Assembly: GCA_017590115.1 (NCBI GenBank)
Contig: JAGGNK010006559.1
Span: forward strand, 9,227,784-9,291,783
Length of the DNA stretch: 64,000 nucleotides
Direction of reading: 5' to 3'
Source of the DNA: Montifringilla adamsi
Taxonomy: Eukaryota > Chordata > Aves > Passeriformes > Passeridae
In this document: positions 13,735 to 26,258 of the stretch, in pieces
Position numbering within the stretch: position 1 is the first letter of the stretch
How the letters are laid out: each line of letters begins with the position of its first letter
Position numbers and translations under genes: made by a program
The notes under the pieces: generated by a model
Database searches by the model: none
Seen by the model: the letters and a program-made list of their open reading frames with translations, nothing else
Told to the model about the DNA's origin: nothing

Positions 13735-15520
13735 TAATACTGTCATGGTTCAGGGATTGCTTGTAGATAATTATTTAGCAGGTCTAAAATGAAAATGGTG
13801 CACTACATAGCTTGCTTTATGCTGCCATTTAAAAACAAAAAATAAACAAAAAACTCCCAACAAAACAAAAGGAAAGGAGAGGGAAAATAAATTTTAAAAA
13901 ATTAGATATTTACTGCATCTGTTTTATTGTGGAATTTTTTATTGATTATTTTTAAAATACATTCAACAGAACATATTGTAGTCCCTGATTATTAATAAGA
14001 AAACATGACCCAGGCAAATATGTTTGTCAGTGATATGATATCAGTTTACTGCATGGTATCATGATACTGCTTTTCCTAGTGTCTCTTTGAATATTGAAAG
14101 ACTGTTTTGTGTTACATTTCTGGAGTATTTCTTTGTGATTTTTCCTTGATTAACTCACAGTTATCATAGAAGTAGTCATCTTTGATAAATTTACCCTTCT
14201 CCAGAAACAGTATGATCGGCATTGACACATCAAGATTAAAAATTCAGAGGCATCAATGCTGCTGATATGTTAGTAGTATGTGATGGAATGAAAAGTTATT
14301 TATTAATTTCTAATTAATTAATTTCTAGTTTATTAATTTCTTCTAGTGCTCATTTATTAATTTTTTTTTCAGTGGGTATTTGATATTTTTCTAATCCATT
14401 GCTTCATATGGCAACAGTGAACATGACAATCATGTCCCTCAGCATGTCACTTCTCATGCAGCAACATCCTAAGAGAGCATATCTTAAACATGCTAAATAG
14501 ATCTCCAGGCATCTTGAGAGAAATTCACTACAGAGGAAGAAATGAATTAAAATTTGCTTTGACTTTTGAGGTTTCAGAAGCCCTTATACAGCTTGTCTTC
14601 ATGTACTTTTGTCCACATTAAATTCCACTTATATAATTTATTTTTAAAAAATAGTAGGTTCTTTTAAAATTAATTTCTATCTTTCAGGTTCTAAATAATA
14701 CATCAAGTACACTTTTTTAAATCTGTTTTGTTCAACTTGTCATTTTATCCACAGAAACCCTTAGATGTTGACTGTGAATTTTCTTCTTCAAATATTCTTA
14801 GATTATTTTTTTAATGCAAATGTCTTGTTCTGAGGTTCTCTGAAGACTTCCCTTGTGATTTAACTGTTTTCTTTAGAAGCTCAAACCTTTTCATAGAATT
14901 TGTTTTCCTCTATATTGTGGTGTTCTTCTGGTGGTGTTCCATTATTTAATGTCCCAGGACCAAAGGCCACACACTGCTTGTTTAGATCAAAATATCAATT
15001 TCATCTTGTGAGAATTGTTCAATATATCCATCCCAATTCAAGTTCTAGCTGATGTTATGCAGAGACTAAGGTTATAATGGATATACTCCACATACCTATG
15101 ACTTCCAGCTCTGCTTCTCACTGTATTATTCATGGTTTATTACATTATTCTTAGCAACTATTTTGATTACTTTCCTGCTTTGGAGAAAACTAATGTATGT
15201 AAAACTTTATTATAATTTTAAAAATTCCATAAATGTCAATTGTAAAAATTGTATTTCCTTTTTTTGTTCCTGAGCCTATTAAAATTTTGCAGAAGCAGCT
15301 TTACAAGTATTTTGTTCCATAATAATACAGATGCTAATTTCTGAGGAATTCTGATGAAAAGAGATGGAGTGTTACTGGATATAGGATGCTCCAAGTACGT
15401 TTCTTTATATCATGACAGTATGTTTGGTAGGGGTAACCATAATGCTCCTAAACAAGCAGACCAAACTTGCTTATATGCTTTTAGTAACAAAAATGATAAT
15501 TGAAATTTATTTCTTTAAAA
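13733..15520. other. Unique AT-rich DNA with a local degenerate repeat
   Basis: No gene is visible. At 14298-14365 the motif TTATTAATTT recurs about four times with TCTAG spacers, a small degenerate tandem array. The rest is ordinary AT-rich sequence with A-rich patches near 13837-13900. Confidence 0.5.
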
Positions 15521-15700
15521 GCAGAGTTGCAATTTTTCGAACCATACAATACCATTTTACCAGGCTTTCTACAAAATTGGGCATTGCCTATTAAATTAGA
15601 TTATGTGACTACTTTGACATTTTCTTTTTGTCTGCTATTAATGACAGCAGGAACCCTTTTAAAATAAGAATTCAAAAGAAAGCTTCCTGATTCTCCCAGT
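15521..15700 (+). repeat. Unclassified interspersed repeat, copy A
   Basis: This stretch aligns by eye, in the same order and orientation, with 17815-17990. Shared blocks are GAGTTGCARTTTTTC, CTACAAAATTNNGCATTGYCTATT and a block ending in GGAACCCT, with small insertions and deletions between. The divergence implies an old dispersed element and not a recent duplication. It does not resemble CR1 or the LTRs in this window, and I do not recognise the family. The strand given is only relative to copy B. Confidence 0.5.
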
Positions 15701-16344
15701 CTTGAATAGTCTTCGATACCACATTGGTGTTTCATTGATAACAGTGAGTTGGTTGAGTCACAATTTGTTCATGGTCAACTCCAATATCTTTGCAAACTAG
15801 TGTGCAAAAGTATTTAGACATATTCTTAGTGTCAGAACAGCTTGTTAAAATATAGATAAATATTTCATCTAATTGTCAACATACTTTATTGTTTATAATT
15901 CAATGACTTGTTGAGGCTGCTGCTCAGATTTCATGCAATTCTTTTCTACATGCTAAAAGATACCAAGAAACAGTTTTTAAGCTAAAGATCATAAAATAAA
16001 GTAAGAACAGCAGGAAGGGAAAATAATCTTTCTTTTTTAAAATTATTTTTACATAGTGCAGCAAGTTAGGAAGAATAAACTAATGTGTTTATTATCTATG
16101 AAATCAAATAAAATAAATAAAATCAAATCTCTCTGCAAGTTTTTTGAAGATCAGTTGTAGTGTTTCAGTTATAGTGCCTCCATAAAGATTTAAACTGAAA
16201 GACAGAAGAAAGGAATATATGAAAGATGTTTAAATATATATGTATTTATGTATTCTAAAATGAATGCATTTAGTTGTAAGTCCATTCAGGGCCACTCCAT
16301 CATCTTCAAACTGTTGTAGAAATATTTCCCTTTACCTCAGGATA

Positions 16345-16765
16345 AGAAATGTGTTAGCAAACTGGAGTAACTTCAACAGAGAGCACATGGAACACTCAAA
16401 GATGAGCATTTGCCCTGGGAGAAGGGGCTGAAGGACCAGAACTGGCTCATCCTAAAGAAGATAAAACTTAGGGGACCTAACTGCACCTCCCTGGTGCATT
16501 GGATTTTTTGGGAAGACAACCTCTTTACAACCCTTCTTGGCAGGGTAAAGAGACAATGGATACAAACTGCAGTAAGAAAGTTGTTTCCCCACAGACAGGT
16601 AACGAAGCTGGCTACCTAGAGAGGCTGTGTTCTCTGTCCTTTGGGGTTTTTAAATCCTGACTGAACACAGCTCTGAGCAACGTGGTCTGACCTCACAGAT
16701 GACCATGCTCTGAGCAAGCAGCTGGACTGGCAGTCTCTTGAACATGAAGTAGACTCTGCTCCTGT
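16345..16765 (+). mobile_element. CR1 LINE 3'-region fragment
   Basis: The plus strand follows the CR1 tail in forward orientation. It has a 'GAGCACATGGAACACTC' passage, then 'GAGAAGGGGCTGAAGGACC', the 'TTTCCCCACAGACAGG' block, and near 16610-16720 the diagnostic 'CTAGAGAGGCTGTGT...GAGCAACGTGGTCTGA...GCAAGCAGCTGGACTGG' sequence. The extreme 3' repeat (ATTCTATGATTCTA type) is not preserved. The 69-codon frame at 16410 is a chance frame within this non-coding tail. The element lies between the two copies of the unclassified repeat. Confidence 0.75.
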
Positions 16766-17814
16766 GACTGTGACAAAACAGGCATAGGATCACTGCAGAT
16801 TAGTCTGTCAGCTTATACTGGGTTTTTTTGTAGATAAAGGTCAGGACACTCTACTCCTGAAATATCTTACCGTATTTTAAGGTTGTGGTTGTGGTAGGAT
16901 TGCAGTTGTGGTAGGTGGACTTTGGCTGGATGCCAGGTGTCCACCAAGCTGTTCTCTCACAGACCTCTTCAGCAGGACAGGGAGAAAATAACATGGAAAG
17001 AACTCCTTGTGGATCAAGGTGATATAATAAAGAAGAAACAAAATTCATGCACATGGGAGCAAAGGAAAACCAACGAGTTCTTTCTCTATTTTTCATCAGG
17101 ACACAGTGTCCAACCACTTCCCAGAAAGCAAGGTTTCAGCACACCCAGTCGTTGCTCTGAAGAGAAATATCATAAATAATGCATGCTTTCCCTCCCTTCT
17201 CGCTTAGATTTTATATCTGAGCAGACACTCTATGATTGGGAATAACCCTCTGATCATTTGGGATCAGCTGTCCCAGCTATGCCACCACACAAACTCTTGC
17301 CAACCCCCAACCTACTGGTGAGTGTGGAGAACATTGAGAGACAGAGCTGATGCTGTGCCAGCGCTGCAAAAACCTGGTGCGTTATCAACTGCTTTCCAGC
17401 TACCAGTACGAAGCATAGCACTGTGAGGGTGCTGTGGGGAAAAAAGCTCCATCTCATCAGACTCAATACAACAGCATTCTGCTGAAATCATTAGAAAAGT
17501 GCATTTCAGTCCTCTTTCTGGGCACTAGGCATGGGGGATAAATTTTATTTAGTTTTATCAGTCTGAGATCCATGCATGTCTTATCAAAGCCTTAAAAAGT
17601 AATGCAGAAGAGCTTAATCTACAACCTAATTTAATGTTTATGGAATTCTGTTAGCAGTTGTTAGTCTGCCTTCACTGAGCCTAATAAGGAATAATCAATG
17701 CATTTAAAATTAAACAGGGAAAAAAGGTTTTGGGGGATGGATGGAAGAGAAGAGAAAGAAAATAAATTAGGCTTGTCTTGCCACAGTCTTCAGTGATTTC
17801 ACTCAGTGAAAAGT
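16766..17814. other. Unique DNA, no gene
   Basis: Open frames on both strands at 16851-17179 overlap each other and have no recognisable product. At 16880-16912 there is a short imperfect direct repeat of GGTTGTGGT/GGATTGCAGTTGTGGTAGG. Nothing else stands out. Confidence 0.5.
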
Positions 17815-17990
17815 GGAGTTGCAGTTTTTCAGTCAAATGGAAAACTATTCTGGAAGAAGAACTACAAAATTAAGCATTGTCTATTTAATTCATATGCATA
17901 AAAATTTGTGGCATTTCCAATTGTCTCCTGCCATTACATAGGAACCCTATTCAAATGGATTACCAAAGGCAACTCTGAGGTCAAGGAAAC
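17815..17990 (+). repeat. Unclassified interspersed repeat, copy B
   Basis: This is the partner of copy A at 15521-15700, with the same blocks in the same order: GAGTTGCAGTTTTTCAG at about 17816, CTACAAAATTAAGCATTGTCTATT at about 17863, and TAGGAACCCTATTC near 17939. Copy B is a few bases longer between the first two blocks. No terminal inverted repeats or flanking target-site duplication could be made out, so the class is open. Confidence 0.5.
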
Positions 17991-18574
17991 AAATCCTGCA
18001 GACTCCTCTTGAACAGCTCATTGATTTCCACACTGCAGCTAAATTTCTCATTTATATTTTTAATTCATTGTGGTTAAAAAAAAAAAAAAAAGACCTGAAG
18101 ATAAAGGGAAAGAGATAGTTTAGTAAATCAATGCAGAAGCTTTTATTTCTTGCAGTTCTCTCTGGATTGCAGATTTATTCCTTTGGGACTAGGTTATTTC
18201 AAATACCTTGCATTCTTATGGCAATAAATCTGACTATTGAAATAAAAATCAGGTAACATTTCATAGTTTTAAAACTCTTCAATCCGTCAGAAACTACATT
18301 TTTGTTTTTTCTTTGGTTCATATGAACTAAATTAAAGATGTATTATTTCTTTCTAAATAATTATTGGTTTTGTGGGATTTTTATTTTTCTCATTTAAAAT
18401 ATGAAAAAATAAAGAATATTTAAAGCTACAGCATATCTGTGACAAAGTACTCATTGTAACAAGGAATTAAAAAAACCCAAAAAAATCCAAAAAAACAAAA
18501 CTTGCTTGTATTTCCTAGGAAATAGTCTTTGATATTTTTTGTATCACTTGCCAGCTGATCACTGAAATGATGCT

Positions 18575-18950
18575 ATGTAGAAGATCAGACAGCTAGAGAA
18601 GCTGAGCTTGGTAGCACTGCAGACCACCTGGCCCTGGTACAATGGAGGCCGTGAGAGAGACAAACTCAAGTCAAGAACAAGAAGTGAAGACACCATGTCT
18701 GATCACTCTGATGAAAGAGAATGTGGACAAGGATGATGCTGGCAAAAAAGTTTGTAACGGGGGTTAAAAAGATTGTGTTGCTAAGGGAACAGGTGCAAGG
18801 GTATCTGAGTAGAAAATTTTGTGTGTAAGTTAAAGAACTATAAATACTGGTGATTAGTGTAATAAACTGGCTTTGTCTTGCTTGCACTGTGTGGTCCATT
18901 TCTTTCAATCCGTACAAATTGTGCCTTGTGTGAGGAAAGACAATTCACTT
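18575..18950 (+). mobile_element. 5' LTR of an ERVK-like endogenous retrovirus relic
   Basis: The block begins with TGTAGAAGATC, a plausible TG boundary, and carries a promoter-like TATAAATA at 18839-18846. An AATAAA poly(A) signal follows at 18861-18866, with a GT-rich downstream element (TTGTCTTGCTTGCACTGTGTGG). This compact TATA/AATAAA/GT layout is typical of retroviral U3-R-U5. A decayed primer-binding-site-like stretch and a gag-like frame follow directly, supporting the plus orientation. No matching 3' LTR is present downstream, so the provirus is truncated. Edges are approximate. The minus-strand 83-codon frame across it is incidental. Confidence 0.7.
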
Positions 18951-18953
18951 AGC

Positions 18954-18971
18954 TGGTGTTCGGCACTGAGC
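18954..18971 (+). other. Possible decayed retroviral primer binding site (tRNA-Lys-like)
   Basis: Just after the LTR lies TGGTGTTCGGCACTGAGC. It agrees with a lysine-tRNA primer binding site at 10 of 18 positions, and 7 of the 8 differences are transitions, as expected for methylated-cytosine decay of an old copy. The position between LTR and gag fits. The match is weak on its own. Confidence 0.35.
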
Positions 18972-19048
18972 CCCACAGAACTGAAGTGCTGTTGAAAGGA
19001 AGCAGGAGCCCGGCCAGCATCAATCCCTTTGGAATTTGAAGGTGAGCT

Positions 19049-19325
19049 GTGGGGAACATAGGCAGTAATGTGTCCTCAGAAGAAAAACATGTTTTCAAAC
19101 TCACGTATCAACTTTTAGAGAGCCATGGCAAATCGGTTGCTTCTCACTCTCTCAAACTGATTTTACACTGGGAGGAATCACGTCAAAGGGTTATATGCCA
19201 GCACTGCTTTTACAGCGGAGTTATGGGATGAAGTAGGGGTGCAACTCTGCGGTTGGGCAACTAAAGGCGATAAAAAAGCAGCTGGTTTGTTACCTCTGTG
19301 GCAAGCCATCTTAGAAACTCTTTAA
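19049..19325 (+). pseudogene. Frameshifted gag (matrix region) of the ERVK-like relic
   Basis: A Met-Gly start (a myristoylation-type N-terminus) about 100 bases after the LTR opens a 60-codon frame. Its composition and layout resemble the matrix domain of betaretroviral Gag: a short polar lead, then a helical stretch rich in Leu, His and Ser. In retroviruses this domain targets Gag to the membrane. The frame ends at 19231. A second frame entered by about 19218, shifted by one base, continues with matrix-like sequence (Glu-Leu-Trp-Asp, later Leu-Leu-Pro-Leu-Trp) to a stop at 19323-19325. Capsid, protease, polymerase and envelope are absent. The gene is therefore broken by at least one frameshift, an early stop and a large 3' truncation, and cannot make a functional protein. 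The family call is by resemblance only. Confidence 0.6.
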
Positions 19326-22010
19326 GCCCAGGAAGGTACCAGGAAAGGATCATCTCCCGCTGCTTTCAATCACTGCAAACCTGTGTTGATTAAACTAAGG
19401 TGGCTCCTACCTCTTTTTACAGAGATTCTGGACCTGCCCAGGACATGGTATTCTTTTAGAGAGAAATTTATCATCTGGTGTCTTCTTGAAAATTCTCACT
19501 GCATTAATCTATTTCTGCTTACACACTGCATGCGGATTCTCTCCTGTTTAGTGTGCTATTTTAATTTTTTTTTATTTTTCATTTTTTTTTATTTTGTACT
19601 TTTTGCTTTTTTGACTCAGACTAGAAGAGAAGTGAAATGACAGTACTCATCCTGAAGTGAGACAAGAAAACTTAAACAGATTATAACTACAGCAATATTT
19701 ATCTCTAACAATCAGTATTTATGTCTTTCTGTATCTCCAATCTATCTTCATTCTCTAATCCATACATTGCCTGTAAGGCAACACATGTTCCAAGAGGAAA
19801 AGGAAATGTAAAAATGGCTGTCCAGATCTCTTGGTTTATTTTCTCAGTATTTCTATTCTGCTTCTCACTATTTATTTCAGCAGGAGGTTTTTTATCCACG
19901 ATTTCATATCCACCCTCCACAGTAAATGTCTTTCAGGAGATACCACAAGTATTTAGTCACAGTTGACTCTGTACTGGATACAGGATGCATAGTATAGACA
20001 GATCTTCTACTTACATTATGTCATCTAGATTCAGTATCAATGAATGTGATCTTTCAAGTTATTCAGTTTATACCTTTTCAGATGAAGCACCTCTAATCAA
20101 TCTACTGATTGATATTTTGACATCTATCAGAAGAAAGCTACTGGAGCTACTGTTATACAATCTACTCAGCACATTATGCATGATAATGTACTTTGCACCA
20201 ACAGTATCGCACCCAGCCTTTCCTGGTATCTTGGCATCTGTTTGGTTTTCTACCTGATCCTTCAAAGAACTATTATCAATAATGGTCTCACCCAGAGTTG
20301 CAGCCTTGAATGAAGACTGGCTTTGATGATTCCTAGAAACAACATGCAGGATTTGTTTTATTAAAAATGAGACAAAGGCTCTACTGTCACATACATTATC
20401 CAGAAAGGGATAATTCAGATAATATATAACCACAAAACTTGACGAAAGGAAAGTTTGAGATTTTTAGGAACCTAGTTGACCATGTGCACTAAAACCTTGC
20501 AGAATATAAATATGTTCAAATTCACTCTCTTTTCCAGGAACATTCTTTATCACATTTCATTTTTGGCAGAATGGAAAAAAAATTCTATAATGATAATATC
20601 TATTCTCACATTTTTTTACAAGATATCTCACTTTATCCTATGTGTACCATCTTTAGTCATATGACACCCTCCTGACTGTCAAAAATATTTATCTGTCTAT
20701 TTTACTGCAAAAATAAATACTTTCTGAAATTATAATATATCTCAGTTGAGCTGGATCCATGATTATTAGTTTAGTTCAGCTCATAAATAATTAACAAATA
20801 TAACCAAAATCATAATGCAATGGTAATATATGTTGATATTAAACTTTTATAAATATTGATAAAAAACTGTTGAATAGATGGTGTTTTAATAGCCGGTTGC
20901 TAAATAGTGGCTCTGAGTAATAACCAACATTTCATTTTTCAGCTGCAGGGTAGTTTCTTTCCTTCTTAAGACTATTACTAAAAAGTCAAAATATTCTAAA
21001 ATGAAATCCTTAATTTTAACACCTTATATTTTGCTTACAATTTTTTTCTGAGAAAACTTCTACATCAGTCCAGCTTGACTGTATTGATTACCAAAGACTT
21101 GGTTCAAGTTTCGTCAGAATATTGCTTTGTAGCTTTTCAAGAATATTAGATTGTCCAGCAGCTTGGGTTGGGAGAAGGTAGAAAATTGCATTAACACAAA
21201 GGGCAAACACTTTTAGGGGAGTGATCTTCTAGGACCTGTTAGACAGTTCACACTTTTTTAGAGCTTAATTCTGCCAACAGAAAAAAAGGTGTGTTAAAGA
21301 TCTCTGATTAGAGAAAGCAGAGCTTGCCTCTCTAAGTGTAAGTGTACTTGCCCAAAGGCAGCAATACTCTGTTTCCTGCCTGCCTTTCCTAAATCCTGAT
21401 CAAATATTCTTATTGCTCACAACAGCAGATCTTCTGGGCGGGTTTTACAGATATTACCAAACCAGAATGTCAAATTGTCCTGTTATTTTGACCTGCTACA
21501 GCTTGCACTGTCTATTGATGTTTTTCATCATTGCTCTGAGTGTACAGTCTTGTTGGGTTTGATGAGCCAGAAATTCAGACTGTCACATTGCCTTAGAAGG
21601 GCACAATGCCTAGTGTCTCCTGATGAATTTCGTTGCTCATACTTGGAGTCTCTATGTGCTGAAATACTTTGTTAGATTGTGAAGGTCATCCTGTCAGAAA
21701 GAGCTTCCAATTTCAGAATTTCTCTGCTTCATTGCAAGGCTTTTCTCTTGTGCCTAGACAAACTTGCAATCACAGAGCTTTGGAAAATTCTTTTTTTAGC
21801 GTCTCCTAAAAGCATCTGTGATCACAAGAGAAAGGCTGTTGCAAGAAATTAATACCATTATTCTGGTCTCATCTCTTGTTAATGACTTGTGAGAACAGAT
21901 TCATTTTGTGCTTGCTTCAACCCTCATTAGAGTTTGCCACTTGGGAAAGAGAACAGGGAAACAAGTACACTTTAGCCTTTAAGTTACATGAAAAAGGTTC
22001 CAGCCAAGTG
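19326..22010. other. Unique AT-rich DNA, no gene
   Basis: The longest frame (121 codons, minus strand, 20068-20433) has a Ser-rich stretch and no domain that I recognise. A plus-strand frame covers part of the same DNA. In AT-rich sequence of this size one such frame is expected by chance. A T-rich patch lies at 19562-19610. Confidence 0.5.
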
Positions 22011-22043
22011 GTTTCATACTGTATGTCAAATACAGTATGAAAC
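22011..22043. repeat. Perfect 14-bp inverted repeat with 5-base loop
   Basis: GTTTCATACTGTAT (22011-22024) is followed by GTCAA and then its exact reverse complement ATACAGTATGAAAC (22030-22043). Pairing does not extend further, so a precursor-microRNA-length hairpin is not supported. It could be a small palindromic insertion or a template-switch scar. Confidence 0.9.
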
Positions 22044-23483
22044 ACAGTTGAAGATAAACGTATGTCAGTGTTCTTAGAAATCGTGTATTTAGTGTTCAAA
22101 TCATTATGGATCCTAGCTGGAGACCATGACCTTTTCTACCAAGAAAACATAACTCAATACCACTGAGACATGCAAAAATTGAAATGGAAAATCAAAATAC
22201 AAAAATAAAATATTAAAAGAAAGAGTGGGTGTGTGAGAGATAATACACTTACAAATATACATGTAGGTGCAAAAATATTTGTTTATAATTTCTATCTGAC
22301 ATTTATGACTGCATAACCTTTGTTACAAATATGACAGTTAGCAAAACATTTTTTAATTAGAGATACCGAGAACCAGTGATAGATTAAAAATATCAAATAA
22401 AAAAAGGAAATGCTAATTATACTCCAGTATGGTCTTTATAACTGTTCATTTGATTTGCAAGTTATAAAATGTGAAAAAATCATATTTAAAAAAACCAAAA
22501 CAACAGTTTTCTCAGCTGAGCAAGATTTTAAGGTTGGGTTTCCTCATCAACATAACTGTTGTTATGTTGTTGTCTGTTCGGTATACTTATGTGTAACCGG
22601 TTCCACTGTGAGTTGTAAAACAAGTATGCGACAGATGCTTCAAATACAAAAAGAGAGTTTAACCTAAATTCTTAATGTTTAACTAAAACCTCCTACATTA
22701 CGTATTCAGAATTTTTATTTCCAATGAAAGAGAAAGACTGTATAAATTTAGGACGAGTATTTTATGCCAGAGCAAAGTGTCATGTTAGCAGTGGCAATGG
22801 ACTTTTTGTGGAGTTTCAAGAAAAACAGGAATGGGGGATATACTAGAGGCTAGACAGGTAAAACACTAGAGAGAGCTCTGGGGTCAGAGGCAGAGCATCA
22901 GAGAGGCTAAGGATCCATGCCATGAGGACAAAGATACATGTCAGGATGGCTAAAGAAAAGTAAGAAAAATAATACAATGGAACAGTAAAGAAAAACTGAG
23001 CATTGACTGATTTCAGGAGCCAGCTCAGAGTAGTTTAGACTTAAATAATAAGCAAGACTTAAACAAGCTTTTTAAAGATCATAAAGAACATTAGAAATTG
23101 AGACATATTGTTTTACTAGTTCTTTCCCTTTCCCAAGTGTATGTGTTTATGGTGACAGGACTTAGCTGTGAGCCTGAAAACCTTGAATGCACAGTGTATA
23201 CTTTGCACACTCTCTTTTTTTGGTGTATAGCTGGGATTCCATAAGAGGTCTGACTAAGCACCACACTGATATAGAGGATGCTTTGAAATTTCTCAACTCA
23301 GTAATTCTGCAGCAAAGTTAAAAGGTTGATATATTTGCTCAGGGCCAGTATTTTGGATTGTTTTCCAGCTCAGAGATATTTCATTAAGTACTGTTAACTA
23401 GGATCAGGGAAGGAAAACCATTTTAAAAATACACTTCTGCTCCAGAAGGCATTGTTAAGCAGTTTTCAAAAGCAAGCTCAGTA
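22044..23483. other. Unique AT-rich DNA, no gene
   Basis: No exon-like frame is present. A small hairpin-forming sequence, CAACATAAC-TGTT-GTTATGTTG, lies near 22549-22570. A purine-rich passage at 22840-22990 carries no recognisable element. Confidence 0.5.
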
Positions 23484-23795
23484 ATACAGAAACACAGAAG
23501 GGCTGAGATTTAGAAATACTTCTGGAGTTTATCTCATCTATCCTTCCTGCCCAAACAGTAGCACTTCAAGTTGATTACTTTGGACCATGATAAGATGACC
23601 TTTTAATGTCTCCAAGGTGGAAGACTCCACAAATTATTTGAGCAATACTGCCAGTATTCAGTCACCCTCATAGGAAAAAAAAAAAATCTCTCATTCAGGG
23701 GAAACCTCCTGTCTTTTACTTTGTGTCCATTGACTCTGGTCCTTTCACTGGAATCAGTTTGGTTTCGACTTTTTTGAAAGTGTCTATTCTATATG
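23484..23795 (-). mobile_element. CR1 LINE 3'-end fragment
   Basis: Read inverted, the order is that of a CR1 tail. It starts with an 'ACAGAAACACAGAAGGGCTGAGATTT' terminus-like passage, then 'TCTGGAGTTTATCTCATC', a 'GTAGCACTTCAAG' block, and near 23725 'TGTGTCCATTGACTCTGGTCCTTTCACTGG', which is characteristic of one group of avian CR1 subfamilies. The terminus is more decayed than in the other copies, suggesting an older insertion. It is 5'-truncated. Confidence 0.7.
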
Positions 23796-26258
23796 CTTAG
23801 ATAAAAAAGAGAATTAGGGGAGAGGGAAGATGAAAGTAGTTATCAAAATGTAGGACTCTTTTCTTTAAGAAGAATATGAGACAAGAGAATAAGTATTGTA
23901 CTGTGAGTTCTTGCAGAGTGGAAAAACACTATGAACAAATGCGTCTTCTAAAGACAGAAACAGAGTTTATTATAAGAAATGTTTCTGTGCAAAAGATGGA
24001 AATTTAATTAAGTACGAACTGAAAATGCTTATGATATGTACTTCTTTAAGGAATCTTTCTATGACTTCAGATTTGCCTTGACTGATTTTTTTTTTATACA
24101 CATAAAGGAAATAGAGGTGTTTATTTTTAATTCTATGTTTAGATATGTAAGCAATAAAAAACTGTTGTTATTATGAGCATGGTATCATAAAATGAAATCC
24201 ATATTCTAAAACAAATTTTCTACACTTATACAAAAACATGCTTAGCCTTCCAAAGACAATACAAAGTGAAAAGCTATCTTGGAAATCTATCACTCTATTT
24301 TAACTCAGGCCCTCTGGACTGAAATTCACAGTGAAGCCAAGCAGTCAGAACTGTTTTCATGAGAACTAAATGAACACTGAATATGGGCCTCAATTTTAAG
24401 TGCAGCATACCTCTGAAAATGTTACATCTCTGCTTGCATCTGGCTGTTGTCAGCAAAACACAGACACTATAATGAAAACCACTGACCAAACCAATCTGTC
24501 TTTCATTTCTTGCACAAAAATTTGCATAAGTAAGTGATGGAAGTCCCTGAAACCAGCTGTGCTACCAGGCTGCATCAAGGTTGTTTCCTACTCTAATACA
24601 GATGACAAATTAATATAGCCTTTCAGAGAATCACACTAAAATATACTGCTTTTGCTAACCTGCAAAGGTGAAACCCTGAAATGAAAATGAAAAACCAAAA
24701 CCAAAACAAAAAAAAACCCCAAACAAAGCAAGACCCAAACAAACAAAAAATCAACCAACAAAAAAAAAAAAAATCCGGCTGACTTTACTCACCTCCAGTG
24801 CTGATGGGAGGTCACTTGCCACTTAAAAGTGAACTAGTTATCTCACAAATACTCTCTCTGCTTTGCTGCTTCTGATACACTTTAGTTTCATAACACCAGG
24901 TTGTGCCTAAGCGGTATGGCTGAGCTCTGTATTGCTTTTCTGACAAAGTGACTGCATCTCTTTCCTGGGATTTAACATTATCAATTTTCTATACAATTTC
25001 TGAGAGGTGTAATTTCCTGTCTGAATATGTCTAGAGATTGTGTCTTAGTTGAAGAACTTCCCAGATGAATGAAACAAAAATTCATATCTTAGTAATCATA
25101 TAAATTTCAGCTGCACAACTGTATGGCAACAAAGAGATATTTGTGCATTATCTGCACAGGTTTTTTCTGTGTAAGAAAATATGTTACTGTTTGCTAGTTG
25201 GTTGCTTGGTTGGTCGCTTGGTAAGATTGTTCTTTTCTAGACAGGACCACCATCTCTTCTTTGACATCCACACAGATTTGGGTATTATACGTAGCAGTAG
25301 TTATCCTCAATGAGACCATGCAGATGCAAAGAGATTCATCAGTGCATGGATTTTACAGAGCCTGGCTTGTATTTAGTGGTAGGTTTAGGCTGTCCTATTT
25401 TCCATGTAATATCAGAATTTCAAAAAACAGATTCATGTTGTTGTGCCAGAAATAGTGACTACAGAATCAGGGATACATAGTAGAAGTTGGCAGCTCTAAT
25501 CCTGCTTATTTCTGGAATTTTGAAAGCTTACTACTATCATGAATAGTATAGTATGAATAACTCATTTTAGTGCAATGTTATCATTTATGTCTTACGCTTA
25601 GAAAATTACATAAAGCCAATCACATTAAAAGAATAATGTGAAAGGATGTATTAAAATTAAGAAACAAAACCAAAAACAAAGGAAAGGGTGTGGTAATCAT
25701 GTATGATATGTCTTATTTTTGTCTAAATTTAATTCTGCTACCCTACACTCCATCCTTGTCTTTCCAGTGCATACTGAAGCAACTGGCATGTGTTGTATAC
25801 AGCAGATGGACATGCTGTGGCATACACAGATTCTCAGCACAGTTCTGGCACACATATTTACTGCTGAATTTGCTAGCTAGTAAGAACTCCAGAAGCAGTT
25901 GTTTCACAGAAAATGCTGTTAGCTGGCACTATATTAAAAATAATTAGGCCAGAATGAATCAATGAAACCAAATTAATAAGTCAACTTTAAATCAGGTTGG
26001 ATTAATATTTTTGATATGTATCTTCACACTTTTCTTTTGTAGTTTTAACTGGAAGATAGGTTATTAAAATGAAGAAGAATTTCATCCTGAATCCTCTACT
26101 AAGACACTTATGCAACAACTTATTCTCTCTGAAAACTGCTGCGACAACCCTGTTAGGTTTTGCCCATTGGGGGAGGGCAGCCTCAAGAAAACAGTACCAG
26201 CAAACTCCACAGGTAGAGGCAAAGGTTTTCTCATTGCTGCATCTTGTGCTTTTGGGTT

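Noticed and set aside
20068..20433. 121-codon minus-strand open frame
   Set aside because: No recognisable domain, Ser-rich stretch, competing plus-strand frame over the same DNA; about one frame this long is expected by chance in AT-rich DNA of this size.
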